DNA from: CAWINY01 sp963837635
Lineage (GTDB): Bacteria; Acidobacteriota; Terriglobia; Terriglobales; Acidobacteriaceae
DNA: 64,000 nt
Direction of reading: 5' to 3'
NCBI GenBank assembly: GCA_963837635.1
Contig: CAWINY010000006.1
Span: forward strand, 372,001 to 436,000
Below the pieces are notes generated by a model. The model saw only the letters and a program-made list of their open reading frames with translations. It was not told the origin of the DNA and did not search any database. Within the stretch, counting starts at the first letter, position 1, and each line of letters opens with the position of its first letter. Position numbers and translations under genes: made by a program. Positions 18,048-27,230 of the stretch are shown here, one piece after another.

Positions 18048-20066
18048 TCACTGAGCGCTCTGGACCGCAGCCGGCGGGTTCAGGTATTTGGCAAACCAGT
18101 CGAGGGTGCGGATGGCCCAATCCCGTCGATCTTGCGGCTGGACGATCATGTGGCCCTCGTCAGAGTAAACCACCAGTTCCACGGGTACCCCGAAGGTCTT
18201 CAGCGCGTGATACCACTCGAACGATTGCGGCGCGGGCGTCTCGCCGTCGCGTTCCCCGACCAGGATCAGCGTGGGCGTCTTCACGTTCTTAACGAAAGTG
18301 ATGGGGGAACTCCTGGCATAAACCGCGGGATCGTCGTAAACCGAAGCGCCAAAATAGGGGATCATCCACTGATCGATATCGTTCTCGCCATAGTAGCTTT
18401 GAAAGTTGGATAAACCCGCGCCGGCGACGGCGGCTTGGAAGCGGTTGGTCTGCGTCTCCGCCCACATCGCCATATAACCGCCATAGCTTTGGCCTTTGAT
18501 GCCGAGCCGATTGCCATCGACCGGCAGTTCCTTTAACACCTCGTCCACTCCCGCCATGATGTCGCGAAAGTCGCCGCCGCCGAGGTCCTTCACGTTGGCC
18601 TGGGTGAAGGCCTCGCCCTGTCCGTAGCTGCCGCGCGGGTTGGGACAGAACACGAAATAGCCCAGCGCAGCGAAGGGCGCGTCCTGCAGGTTGGGCCAAT
18701 GTGCGCTACAGGCCCCAGCCGGTCCGCCGTGCACGCTGACGATCATGGGGTAGCGTTTGCCGGGATCGTAGTCGCGCGGGAACAGTAGCCAGCCCTGCTG
18801 CTTGAGGTTGCCGTTCGTCCAGTGGATGTTGCGCCCCTCACCCCAGAGAACCGGTGCGCCGGGGTTGATGCCGGTCAGCTTGTTCCAGTTACCGATCTCC
18901 CCCGCCCACAACTCTGGCGGCTGCTGGATGGATGAGCGGACGGCTGCTGAGGTCCTCCCGTCTGCGGCCAAGGAGATGCTGAACGGCCAGCCCGCGGCGG
19001 CGATGGTTTCGCTGCTGTGCCAGATCGGCCTGAAGGGCTCATTCAGCCCGACGGACGTAAGCGCGGCTTCGCCGTCCATGTTGGCGGCGAACAGCAACCG
19101 GTCGGGCGCTGTCCAACTGAGCCAGCTAGCTGAAGCGGGCATCTGGGGCGTCAGGTCCTTCGCCTCGCCACCGCTCGTTGGAATCACGTAGACGTCTCCT
19201 CCGGTCGAGCCCTCGTCGCTCATCAGGCCGGAGATGAAGGCGATGTGCCGGCCGTCCGGGGAGAATCTTGGAAGCGCAATCTGCAGCTTTGGTTGGAGGA
19301 TGGACTTCATCGCGCCGCTGGCCGCGTCCACCGTGTACAACTGCGCGATCCACCAGTTGCTGTCTCCTGAGTCCTTGGCGGCTACGGCGGCGAAGCTCTT
19401 GCCATCCGGCGCCCAGTCGTATTCGTAGATGTACATGTCGGCGGGCGTGATCTGCCGCACCGCGCCAGTGTGCACGTCGACCAGCGCCAGCCGCTGTTCG
19501 TAGATCTTCTCTTCGATTACGCCGACGGCGCGCGTCATCGCCACCAGCGGGCCGGCGTTGCGTGGCGCATCTTCGGTGAAGAGCAGCGCGATCGTTTTGC
19601 TATCGGGCGACCACCGCGGCGTGTCCAGGAAGCCGGTCAGGCTGGTCAACTTGGTGGTCTTGCCCTTGTCCACCTCGGCCACGTAGAGCTCGAACTGGCC
19701 CGGGCTGGCTGCGTCGGAGAGGAATGCCAGGCGGCGGCTGTCCGGCGACCACGCCAGGTTTCGCTCCACGGTGGCGGTGGTTCCTGCGGTGATGTGCCGG
19801 GGCGCGCCGCGCCTCCCAACCAGCCCGTCGGGCTTGTTTGGGGACTGTAGATTCTGCACGTAAATCGCGCGGCTTTCCACGTAGGCAACCGCGTGGGCGT
19901 CGGGCGCGATCGCGACCTCGCCGAACGGGTGCAACGTCGCAAGCGAGTCGAGGATGGCGTCAACATTGGGCGAGCTTTGCGCGAACGCCACCGAGGCAGA
20001 GAGAACCAGGACGAGCAAAACGAAGATCCGAGCGGCGGTTCGTGCAGCCAGGCGCTTCATAAGCAT
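18048..20066 (-). CDS. Secreted S9 family prolyl-oligopeptidase-type peptidase
   Basis: About 672 residues. An N-terminal signal peptide (MLMKRLAARTAARIFVLLVL... cleaved near AFAQ) precedes a WD40-like beta-propeller with WSPDSRRLAFLSD, WSPDSKTIALL and FSPDGRHIAFIS repeats. The C-terminal alpha/beta-hydrolase domain has the Ser nucleophile in GIKGQSYGGYMAMW, Asp in VGERDGETP and His in DEGHMI. It resembles acylaminoacyl-/dipeptidyl-peptidases and is likely periplasmic. I use ATG 20066 (20060 also possible) rather than the frame start at 20201, which lies inside a palindromic repeat. Confidence 0.9.
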   Translation of the reverse strand: MLMKRLAARTAARIFVLLVLVLSASVAFAQSSPNVDAILDSLATLHPFGEVAIAPDAHAVAYVESRAIYVQNLQSPNKPDGLVGRRGAPRHITAGTTATVERNLAWSPDSRRLAFLSDAASPGQFELYVAEVDKGKTTKLTSLTGFLDTPRWSPDSKTIALLFTEDAPRNAGPLVAMTRAVGVIEEKIYEQRLALVDVHTGAVRQITPADMYIYEYDWAPDGKSFAAVAAKDSGDSNWWIAQLYTVDAASGAMKSILQPKLQIALPRFSPDGRHIAFISGLMSDEGSTGGDVYVIPTSGGEAKDLTPQMPASASWLSWTAPDRLLFAANMDGEAALTSVGLNEPFRPIWHSSETIAAAGWPFSISLAADGRTSAAVRSSIQQPPELWAGEIGNWNKLTGINPGAPVLWGEGRNIHWTNGNLKQQGWLLFPRDYDPGKRYPMIVSVHGGPAGACSAHWPNLQDAPFAALGYFVFCPNPRGSYGQGEAFTQANVKDLGGGDFRDIMAGVDEVLKELPVDGNRLGIKGQSYGGYMAMWAETQTNRFQAAVAGAGLSNFQSYYGENDIDQWMIPYFGASVYDDPAVYARSSPITFVKNVKTPTLILVGERDGETPAPQSFEWYHALKTFGVPVELVVYSDEGHMIVQPQDRRDWAIRTLDWFAKYLNPPAAVQSAQ

Positions 20067-20095
20067 GGGCCAACATACCAGATGCATATCTAAGT

Positions 20096-20185
20096 TGTAG
20101 CGCCAGCGTCTCGCCGGCGGGCTCTGCTGATCTGCGCCCTGGTCTCCTGCGGGCAGAACCTGCCGGCGAGACGCCGGCGCTACAA
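20096..20185. repeat. GTAGCGCC palindrome pair
   Basis: Left TTGTAGCGCCAGCGTCTCGCC (interrupted pairing) and right GGCGAGACGCCGGCGCTACAA form long inverted arms with one mismatch. It fills the gap between the alpha/beta hydrolase 3' end and the S9 peptidase start. Its right arm even overlaps the last codons of the hydrolase gene. Confidence 0.8.
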
Positions 20186-20869
20186 CGTCTCTCTCGCCCA
20201 TCCTTCGATCACCGCTCTCAACTCGTCGAGGTGGCCGACGAAAAAGTGATTGGCCATGGGGATGATGATCAGCGTTTTCGGCTCCGCCATGCGGGCAAAC
20301 AATTCCTGCAGATGTTGCGTGGGGCTGAACTCATCTTCGCCGCCGCTGACAAACAGCTTCGGCTTTTCACAAGTCTCGAGAAATCCATAGCGGGGGATAG
20401 CTTCCAGAAGCTGCGGCGATTGTGAGATTGCGTCGGTGTCCTCCGTTTTCGGGCGGAGCGGTGTGCCCAGGGCAATGAGCGCTTTGACCCGTGGGTCGGG
20501 ACAGCAAGGCTGCAGGCCAGTGGCAGCGCCAAACGAGAAGCCGGCAAAGACGATCGGCAAGCGGAACTCTCGATCCAGCCAATTGAGCGCCGTGCGCACA
20601 TCTTCCCGCTCGCCGCGACCGCTGTCATGCTCGCCTTCACTCAGTCCCGCGCCGCGGAAATTGAAGCGCAGCACGGGGAAACCCAAGCCGTTAAGCGCCT
20701 TCATGCTGTGGAAGACCACTTTGTTGTGCATGGTGCCGCCAAACAGCGGATGCGGATGGCACACCACGGCGGCGTATTGCGCGTCGGAACGGCCTTCGTT
20801 CAGCAGCGCTTCCAGCCGGCCCGCCGGGCCCTCGAGAAAAAGCGAACGGATTGCGGTGGAGGTCGGCAT
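20180..20869 (-). CDS. Alpha/beta hydrolase (COG2945-like)
   Basis: A 229-residue cytoplasmic hydrolase: VVCHPHPLFGGTMHNKVV near residue 36, the conserved RFNFRGAGLSEGEHD, nucleophile GFSFGA with Ser near 112, Asp in SGGEDEFSP and His in ANHFFVGHLDEL. This layout is characteristic of the COG2945 group of small alpha/beta hydrolases with unknown substrate. Its 3' end abuts the palindromic repeat before the S9 peptidase gene. Confidence 0.85.
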   Translation of the reverse strand: MPTSTAIRSLFLEGPAGRLEALLNEGRSDAQYAAVVCHPHPLFGGTMHNKVVFHSMKALNGLGFPVLRFNFRGAGLSEGEHDSGRGEREDVRTALNWLDREFRLPIVFAGFSFGAATGLQPCCPDPRVKALIALGTPLRPKTEDTDAISQSPQLLEAIPRYGFLETCEKPKLFVSGGEDEFSPTQHLQELFARMAEPKTLIIIPMANHFFVGHLDELRAVIEGWARETL

Positions 20870-20923
20870 TAGTTTGGCTGAGTGTAGGTGCCGAAGACGC
20901 TGTACGCGAACATAAGTATTAAT

Positions 20924-20951
20924 GTAGCGCCGGCCTGGAGGCCGTCGCTAC
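20924..20951. repeat. Short GTAGCGCCGGCC hairpin
   Basis: GTAGCGCCGGCC, a 4-base TGGA loop region, and GGCCGTCGCTAC, one mismatch. Compare 40400-40427, which is perfect. It sits between divergently transcribed genes (20869 and 20982), so it is not strictly a 3' element. Confidence 0.75.
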
Positions 20952-20981
20952 GGCTAAACGCCCTCTGCTATCCTCTCGCAC

Positions 20982-22067
20982 ATGGACCCGTTGCAGCTAA
21001 CCCGCAAGCTGGTGGAGATTGAGTCGATTACCGGCAATGAGAAAGAGGTGGGTGGATTTCTAGCCCGCGAACTGGAGAGCTTGGGCTATCAGGTGAAGCG
21101 CATGGCCGTACCGCCGCTGGAAGGGGCGTTAGCGAAGGACTCTGGCGCCAAAGAGCGCTTCAATCTTTGGGCCACGCCGCCGGGCAGCACTCCTGAGATC
21201 GTCTTTTCGACGCACATGGATACGGTGCCGCCCTTCCTGCCGGTTCGCGAAGACACCGACAAGATTTATGGCCGAGGTACTTGCGATGCCAAGGGGATTA
21301 TCGCCACGCAACTCGCCGCCGCGCTGAAATTGCGGGAGCAGGGAATCCACGTAGGCCTGCTGTTCGTGGTAGGCGAGGAGCGAGACAGCCAGGGCGCTCT
21401 GGTCGCCAACCAACAGGCCGGCGGCACCAAATTCCTGATCAACGGCGAGCCGACCGACAACCGCCTCGGCATAGCGTCCAAGGGCGCCTTGCGCGCGGTG
21501 GTGACCGCGCACGGCAAGATGGCCCACTCGGCATATCCGGAGCTGGGAGAGTCGGCGATCGAGAAGCTGCTGGATGCGCTGCAGCGAATCCGCGCCATCG
21601 AGCTGCCGGTCAATCCCGAGGTCGGACCGACTACGGTAAACATCGGCCTGATCGAAGGTGGCCGGGCGCCGAACGTCATTCCCGATCTGGCCCGGGCCCA
21701 GCTTCTTTACCGGCTGGTGGGTCCCGCGGACGAGTTGCGCCGCAAGATTAACGCGGCGGCAGGGAAGCTGGCCGAAGTGGACTTTGCCCTGGATATCCCC
21801 TTCGTTCGCCTGCGTACCGTGGACGGCCTGCCCACCATGGTTGCGGCCTTTACCACGGACATCCCGGCGCTGAGCAACTGGGGTGAGCCGCTGCTGCTCG
21901 GCCCCGGATCGATCCTTGTGGCTCACACCGAGCGCGAGTTCATCCAAAAGTCAGAATTGCTGGCCTGTATCGATCTTTATTGCGAGGTGGTGCGGAAACT
22001 CATCGATTACCGCGGATTACACGGATCAGGAACGGATTTACGCGGATCAAAATCAAAGCAATCATAG
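20982..22067 (+). CDS. M20 family metallopeptidase/deacylase
   Basis: Zinc-dependent exopeptidase/deacylase of the ArgE/DapE/CPG2 family, 361 residues. Metal ligands are in STHMDTVPP (His-x-Asp), YGRGTCDAKGII (bridging Asp), VVGEERDSQGA (Glu-Glu) and INGEPTDN (Glu). The dimerisation domain begins near KMAHSAYPELGESAIEK. The last 17-18 residues (YRGLHGSGTDLRGSKSKQS) are translation of a dispersed CGCGGAT repeat, so the original C-terminus was probably near IDLYCEVVRKLID. Substrate unknown. A TATCCT box lies just before the ATG. Confidence 0.88.
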   Translation: MDPLQLTRKLVEIESITGNEKEVGGFLARELESLGYQVKRMAVPPLEGALAKDSGAKERFNLWATPPGSTPEIVFSTHMDTVPPFLPVREDTDKIYGRGTCDAKGIIATQLAAALKLREQGIHVGLLFVVGEERDSQGALVANQQAGGTKFLINGEPTDNRLGIASKGALRAVVTAHGKMAHSAYPELGESAIEKLLDALQRIRAIELPVNPEVGPTTVNIGLIEGGRAPNVIPDLARAQLLYRLVGPADELRRKINAAAGKLAEVDFALDIPFVRLRTVDGLPTMVAAFTTDIPALSNWGEPLLLGPGSILVAHTEREFIQKSELLACIDLYCEVVRKLIDYRGLHGSGTDLRGSKSKQS

Positions 22068-22112
22068 AAAAATCCGTGTTGATCCGTGCGCAATCTGCGC
22101 ATATCGTGGTAA
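22007..22112. repeat. TTACCGCGGAT...CGTGGTAA element overlapping M20 3' end
   Basis: Begins TTACCGCGGATTACACGGAT inside the M20 reading frame and ends ATATCGTGGTAAGTCTTTT. Inner words ACGGATTTACGCGGATC pair with AATCCGTGTTGATCCGTGCG. The stop codon of the upstream gene lies within the element. Confidence 0.85.
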
Positions 22113-22155
22113 GTCTTTTCTTGCATCAGGAATCAAGAAATCATCTAAATCAGCC

Positions 22156-24282
22156 ATGCACGACCACACAAATTCGCTAGCCCGCGCCGCCTCGGCCTAC
22201 CTGCGCTCTGCCATGCATCAGCCGATCCAATGGAACGAGTGGGGCGACGAAGCCTTGAGCAAGGCTCGCCGCGAGAACAAACCCGTCCTGCTCGATATTG
22301 GCGCGGTGTGGTGCCATTGGTGCCACGTGATGGACCGCGAGTCCTATGACGATCCGGCGATCGCCGAGCTGATCAACCGCGAATTCGTGCCCATCAAGGT
22401 GGATCGCGACGAGCGCCCGGACGTCGACAGCCGCTATCAGGCGGCGGTGCAGGCAGTCAGCGGGCAAGGCGGATGGCCGCTCACCGCCTTTCTCATGCCC
22501 GACGGCCGGCCGTTTTACGGCGGCACCTATTTTCCGCCGCAGGAGGGCATGGGCCGGCCCAGCTTCCGCCGTGTGCTGGAGGCGATTGCCGGAGCCTTCC
22601 GCGACAAGCAGAGTGAGGTGCTGGAGTCGGCGGCGGCGCTGATGGGCGTGCTTTTCCAGGCGGAGTCGTTTGCCGGGCCGAAAGGCGACATTGCGCCCGA
22701 TCTGCCGGCACAGATCGCGCAGACAGCAATGGCCAGCTTCGATCCGCAAAACGGCGGCTTCGGCACGGCGCCGAAATTCCCCCATCCCACGGTCCTCGAC
22801 CTGCTAATGGAATTTGCCGTTCGTGGGAACGAGCAGGCCCGTGAAGTCGCGCTTACCACCCTGGACCGGATGGCGAAGGGTGGCGTCTATGACCAGCTTG
22901 CGGGCGGCTTCCATCGCTACTCGGTCGATGAGCGCTGGATCGTGCCGCACTTCGAGAAGATGGCCTACGACAACTCGGAGCTGCTGAAGAACTATGTTCA
23001 CGGCTTTCAGATTTCGGGCGATCCGCGCTTCGCCTTCGTCGCACGCGACATCATGCATTGGATGGATCAGTGGCTCAGCGACCGCGAGCGCGGCGGGTTC
23101 TATGCCTCGCAAGACGCCGACCTCTCGCCCGACGACGACGGCGATTACTTCACCTGGACGCTGAAGGAAGCCGCCGCCGAGCTGTCTCCGGATGAGCTGG
23201 AAGTGGTCTCGATGCATTACGACATCGGCGAGACCGGCGAGATGCACAACAATCACTTCAAGAACGTGCTGTGGCAGGCGGCGTCGGTCGGCGACATTGC
23301 GCGCAAGACCGGCCACACCGAAAGCGACACGACGGACCTGCTTGAGCGTGCCAAGGGAAAGCTTTATGCCGCGCGGCTGAAGCGCCCCACCCCGTTCCTA
23401 GACAAGACGATCTATGTGGGCTGGAATGCGCTGTGCATCTCGGCCTACATCGAGTCGGCCCGGGTGCTGAGCAGTGAAGACGCCCGCCACTTCGCGCTGC
23501 GCTCGCTCGACCGCATCCTCAGCGAGGCGTGGAACGAGGAGAGCGGACTTAGGCACGTCATTGCCTACTCGGATCCGACTGTGCCGGCGCGCCGGGTCCC
23601 AGGCGTTCTCGACGATTACGCATTTACCGTGCTCGCCTGCCTCAATGGCTACGAGATCACCGCCGACCTGAGCTATTTGCAGTTCGCCCAGCGCATTGCC
23701 GACACCATGATCGCCCGCTTCCATGACGAGGAGAAAGGCGGCTTTTTCGACACCCAGGCGGGCACGCCCGACGATCAGCGCATGGGAGCGCTCGCGGCCC
23801 AGCGCAAGCCGTTCCAGGATGCCCCCACGCCGGCCGGCAATTCCTCGGCGGCGCTCGGGTTGCTGCGCCTGTACTGGTACACGAATCAGGAAAAGTATCG
23901 CCAGTGCGCCGAGAGCACGCTACAAGCGTTCGCGTCGGTCGCGGGCCAGTACGGCACCTACGCCGCAAGCTACGCGATTGCTGTGCTGGCGCACACCCAG
24001 CCGCACACCCAGGTGGTTGTGGTCGGCGACGATGCGCAGGCGAAGGAACTGTACCAGGCGGCGGTGATGCCGTTTTCGGGCAACAAGACCGTGGTGTGGG
24101 CCAGCGATCCGCACCAGCTTGCTCCTGCCTTTGCCGATACCGTTCCGAATCTGCCCGGAGTGAAAGAGGGCAAGGGTGTAGCGGTGGTGTGCTCGGATTT
24201 CACCTGCCATCCCACGGTCTCAGGAGTGGCAGAGCTGAAAGCGCAGCTCCAGGGATCGCTGGCGCCGAAGGCGGCGGATTGA
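22156..24282 (+). CDS. DUF255 thioredoxin-fold/six-hairpin protein (YyaL/SPATA20-like)
   Basis: A 708-residue cytoplasmic protein. The N-terminal thioredoxin-like domain has the family landmarks HQPIQWNEWGDEALSKA, GAVWCHWCHVMDRESY (paired Cys), VKVDRDERPDVD-type IKVDRDERPDVD and GWPLTAFLMPDGRPFYGGTYFP. The remainder is an alpha/alpha toroid resembling N-acylglucosamine epimerase/glycosidase folds (KGGVYDQLAGGFHRYSVDERW, FYASQDADL). The start is ATG 22156, which follows the repeat. Biochemical function of this widespread family is not established. Confidence 0.9.
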   Translation: MHDHTNSLARAASAYLRSAMHQPIQWNEWGDEALSKARRENKPVLLDIGAVWCHWCHVMDRESYDDPAIAELINREFVPIKVDRDERPDVDSRYQAAVQAVSGQGGWPLTAFLMPDGRPFYGGTYFPPQEGMGRPSFRRVLEAIAGAFRDKQSEVLESAAALMGVLFQAESFAGPKGDIAPDLPAQIAQTAMASFDPQNGGFGTAPKFPHPTVLDLLMEFAVRGNEQAREVALTTLDRMAKGGVYDQLAGGFHRYSVDERWIVPHFEKMAYDNSELLKNYVHGFQISGDPRFAFVARDIMHWMDQWLSDRERGGFYASQDADLSPDDDGDYFTWTLKEAAAELSPDELEVVSMHYDIGETGEMHNNHFKNVLWQAASVGDIARKTGHTESDTTDLLERAKGKLYAARLKRPTPFLDKTIYVGWNALCISAYIESARVLSSEDARHFALRSLDRILSEAWNEESGLRHVIAYSDPTVPARRVPGVLDDYAFTVLACLNGYEITADLSYLQFAQRIADTMIARFHDEEKGGFFDTQAGTPDDQRMGALAAQRKPFQDAPTPAGNSSAALGLLRLYWYTNQEKYRQCAESTLQAFASVAGQYGTYAASYAIAVLAHTQPHTQVVVVGDDAQAKELYQAAVMPFSGNKTVVWASDPHQLAPAFADTVPNLPGVKEGKGVAVVCSDFTCHPTVSGVAELKAQLQGSLAPKAAD

Positions 24283-24699
24283 ACCAAGGAATTCCCCTCC
24301 TGGGCCCATTTCGTGAATAGGTTTTCCTGCTCAGGCCCATGGCCGAGCAGATTGTCCTTTTCGCCACGCGGCGCGGTTTTCGGCTATAATCGCCCGCTTG
24401 AATGTCGGCTCCCGATAGATCGGAGGCGGGCCCGCTGTGTTAGGAGAGCTTGCGAAGCCGATTTCCGTTGATCGGGACACCATCGCGCAACGTCTGCGGC
24501 GGATCAGATCGCCTCGCGATGTCTCCCCACGATGCTGTATCCGAGGTGGCTGATTTTGACCCTGGCTTTCGTTTTTTTTTCGGGTTCTTGGGCCAAGCTG
24601 ATGCTGTCCGGCAACTTTGTCGTGAGTTGACACATCCAACAGCGGACAAATCAAGAAGCTAGGTGGTGGCTTAGACCTCGCTTCGCAGAGGATGGCAGA
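24283..24699. other. 417-bp upstream region of the respiratory locus
   Basis: No gene. A CTGCTCAGGCC/GGCCGAGCAG hairpin at 24328-24352 followed by TTGTCCTTTT could end the DUF255 transcript. TATAAT at 24385-24390 is a good -10 candidate without a convincing -35, and would give a leader of about 300 bases before the cytochrome-porin. A nine-T run lies at about 24572-24580. The long leader could hold a regulatory RNA, but I recognise none. Confidence 0.4.
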
Positions 24700-26310
24700 A
24701 TGCGGAAAGTCTCGCTTGCTCTTTCCCTCAGCGTCGTAACCGTCGTGGTGTTGACATGGATGTTCCCCGGTCGATGCGAAGCAATCCCGTATTTTTCGCG
24801 CGAATACAACACTTCGTGCAGCACCTGTCACTTGGATTTTCCCAAACTCAACGATTTCGGCAAGGCCTTCAAGGATGCCGGTTTCAAGTTTCCCGTGGAT
24901 GACGAGTCGATGATCAAGCTCCCGCCGGTCATGCTGGGCGCGCCCGCCCAGGCGGAGCTGTGGCCGCACTCGATCTGGCCGGGCAAGCTCCCCGGAATCC
25001 CGCCCATGGGCCTGCGCATGAACAACTTCTTCCAGGTGACCGGCAAGAACCGGAACAACTTCGTGTTCGCGCCAGGGGGGCCGGCCCCCAATGCCCCAGG
25101 CATTCCGCGGACTGATTTTGAGCCCGGCTTCTTCAGTATCTTCACCGCGGGGAATTTCGGCAGCGGTATCGCCTTCTGGGTGGATGACGATTTCAGCATT
25201 TCCGGCTTGAACAGCAACGGTGGGCTGGGCGACGGCTATTTGCGCTTTGTCAATCTCAGTCGCTTCCTGCACCTGCCGAAGGATTCGCTCAATTTGCGGG
25301 TCGGCCAATTCGAACTGGACCTGCCGTTCAGTGCCGCCCGGAGCTGGAATTTGAGTGGTTGGGACATTTACGGCCAGAATAATGTCGGTGTGCCGGGATC
25401 ACAGTTTGTGAACAACGTCTTCACCATGAGTAAGGGTGTTCAAGGCGTCGAGTTCAGCGGCGGCCACCATTATGGCGGCTATTGGTACTCCTTTGCGGTG
25501 TTCAACCAGAACACCTCGGGGAGCCCGGCGACTTCGAGCTTCGTTCCTTCGCCCACGGGCTTCGCCTCCGACTCGAATTTCAAGGATCTATACGGCCACT
25601 TCCTCTACCGGTTCAATCTGGAGCGCGACCCCAAGAGCCGCCACGAGATCCAGGCGGCTGGAGCCACCGGACCGCGCGACCATACCTCTTTGGAACTGGG
25701 CAGCTTTTACCTGTATGGGCGCTCCGCGCAGCGCGTGATTGGTACCGCCCTTGGCGCGGCGATACCTTGTGCGGTTCCAGCCTCGGAATGCGTCCTGCTG
25801 ACGGCCCATGAGCCGTTCTACCGGGTGGGTGCCGACTTCAGTTTCAACTATCGCACTTTCAACCTCTTTGGCCAGTGGATGCACGGGCGGGACCACAACC
25901 TGTTACCAGTCGACGCAACGGGGACGCCGGTGGATCTCACGGCTATGCCTACCCCCACTACGACCGTGGCTTTCGTGCACCAGATTCCTGCCACGTTTAC
26001 CGGGGGGTTCGTGCAGGCCGACTACCTGGCGCTACCGTGGGTGATGCTCATCATGCGCTACGACGCAGTCAACTCGCGCTCGGATTTTTTGAACGGGGCG
26101 GGGTTGACGGCACACACCACGCGCAACCGGTACACACCAGGGGTGCAGTTCCTGATTCACGCCAATATCAAGGCGTCGTTTGAGTACCAGATCCGGCCGG
26201 AACAGGTGATCCTGGCACCTGTCAATCCAGTTACGGGTCTGCCTTTACCAAGCGCCATTGGGCCATTCCGAGTCAATACGGCCGTGGCCGGGTTGGAGTT
26301 TGTGTACTGA
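24700..26310 (+). CDS. Monohaem cytochrome-porin fusion (Cyc2-like architecture)
   Basis: A 536-residue outer-membrane protein. A signal peptide (to about residue 28) is followed by one haem c motif CSTCH at 40-44 in the context SREYNTSCSTCHLDFPKLN and DFGKAFKDAGF. The rest is rich in alternating aromatic/polar strands and ends in GLEFVY, a beta-barrel with a terminal aromatic. This haem-plug-plus-porin plan is that of Cyc2-type outer-membrane cytochromes and a wider group of related barrel cytochromes. Role inferred: passing electrons across the outer membrane to the periplasm. The cupredoxin downstream is a plausible acceptor. Iron oxidation itself is unproven; Cyc2 proteins are usually somewhat shorter. 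Confidence 0.7.
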   Translation: MRKVSLALSLSVVTVVVLTWMFPGRCEAIPYFSREYNTSCSTCHLDFPKLNDFGKAFKDAGFKFPVDDESMIKLPPVMLGAPAQAELWPHSIWPGKLPGIPPMGLRMNNFFQVTGKNRNNFVFAPGGPAPNAPGIPRTDFEPGFFSIFTAGNFGSGIAFWVDDDFSISGLNSNGGLGDGYLRFVNLSRFLHLPKDSLNLRVGQFELDLPFSAARSWNLSGWDIYGQNNVGVPGSQFVNNVFTMSKGVQGVEFSGGHHYGGYWYSFAVFNQNTSGSPATSSFVPSPTGFASDSNFKDLYGHFLYRFNLERDPKSRHEIQAAGATGPRDHTSLELGSFYLYGRSAQRVIGTALGAAIPCAVPASECVLLTAHEPFYRVGADFSFNYRTFNLFGQWMHGRDHNLLPVDATGTPVDLTAMPTPTTTVAFVHQIPATFTGGFVQADYLALPWVMLIMRYDAVNSRSDFLNGAGLTAHTTRNRYTPGVQFLIHANIKASFEYQIRPEQVILAPVNPVTGLPLPSAIGPFRVNTAVAGLEFVY

Positions 26311-26350
26311 GGCCACTTGTCAAAATTCAGTTTGGAGGATTGTGAGTTCA

Positions 26351-26932
26351 ATGAAGCGTAGATTGGCGGTAATTACGATTCTGTTGGCCGGCCTGAGCCT
26401 GGCTGCCTGGGCCGGCACCATCGAAGGCAAGGTGTCCGGCGTTTCGGGCAAGAGCGTGGTTTATGTGGATACGATCGCGGGCAAGACTTTTCCCGCGCCC
26501 GAGAAGCACGAACTGATGGACCAGAAGGGCCTCATGTTCCAGCCCCATATTGTGGTCGTACAACTGGGCCAGACAGTGGACTTTCTGAACAGCGACAACG
26601 TTCAGCACAACGTCTTCTGGCCTTCGATCGGAGGCGACAAGAAAGCCGGGCACAACATGGGCACCTGGCCGAAAGGCGAGAAACGGCCCTACAAGTTCGA
26701 CCATCCTGGAGTCGCGTCGATGCTGTGCAACGTGCATCCGGAGATGTCGGGCTTCGTCGTGGTCAGCCCGACCCCGTATTACGCGGAAACCGATGAAAGC
26801 GGGAAGTACACCATCAAGGACGTTCCTGATGGCAGCTACACGCTGACCGCCTGGCATGAAGGAGCCAAGCCCAAGTCACAACCGGTCAAGGTGGCGGGTG
26901 CCACGACCTCAGACTTTACGCTGAGCAAGTAG
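26351..26932 (+). CDS. Periplasmic cupredoxin with C-terminal beta-sandwich
   Basis: A 193-residue protein: signal peptide (MKRRLAVITILLAGLSLAAW), then a plastocyanin-like type 1 copper domain with all four ligands visible, His86 (NVQHNVFWPS), Cys126, His129 and Met132 (LCNVHPEMSG). Residues about 145-190 form a carboxypeptidase-regulatory-like beta domain (YYAETDESGKYTIKDVPDG). GGAGGA lies 12 bases before the ATG, 40 bases after the cytochrome-porin stop, so the two are probably cotranscribed. It likely shuttles electrons in the periplasm. Confidence 0.85.
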   Translation: MKRRLAVITILLAGLSLAAWAGTIEGKVSGVSGKSVVYVDTIAGKTFPAPEKHELMDQKGLMFQPHIVVVQLGQTVDFLNSDNVQHNVFWPSIGGDKKAGHNMGTWPKGEKRPYKFDHPGVASMLCNVHPEMSGFVVVSPTPYYAETDESGKYTIKDVPDGSYTLTAWHEGAKPKSQPVKVAGATTSDFTLSK

Positions 26933-27230
26933 GGCGATGGCCAGTTCGAAGATGTAGCTTGAGGCCTTGGCCGACGCCGCTGCTGTATTGTCTTTGGGCA
27001 GCGTCCGTGTGCAAGCTATTGCGAGTAGGATAAGCCCCGTAGGGGCGGCAGAATGGCTCTTACGCCTCGTTCGGGGCTCAAAGACGATTTTATTCAGCTA
27101 CCCACGGCTTGCGCCGTGGGCCACCTTCTTTCGCCGCTCTGCGGCTTTCCGACTGACGACACAATAGCGGACTGATCCAGAGGCAGTTGCGAGACTGAGC
27201 GTTGAGTATTGAAGCGACATCGGATCACAG
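26933..27230. other. 298-bp gap with dispersed GC hairpins
   Basis: No gene. Contains small hairpins CCCCGTAGGGG (27035), CCCACGGCTTGCGCCGTGGG (27100-27119) and CCGCTCTGCGG (27133-27143), a cluster type familiar from acidobacterial intergenic DNA (memory). It separates the cupredoxin from the bc operon, so the two units are probably transcribed separately. Confidence 0.6.

Noticed and set aside
24283..24699. Riboswitch in the long leader of the cytochrome-porin
   Set aside because: No known aptamer consensus recognised by eye; only a hairpin and a TATAAT box.
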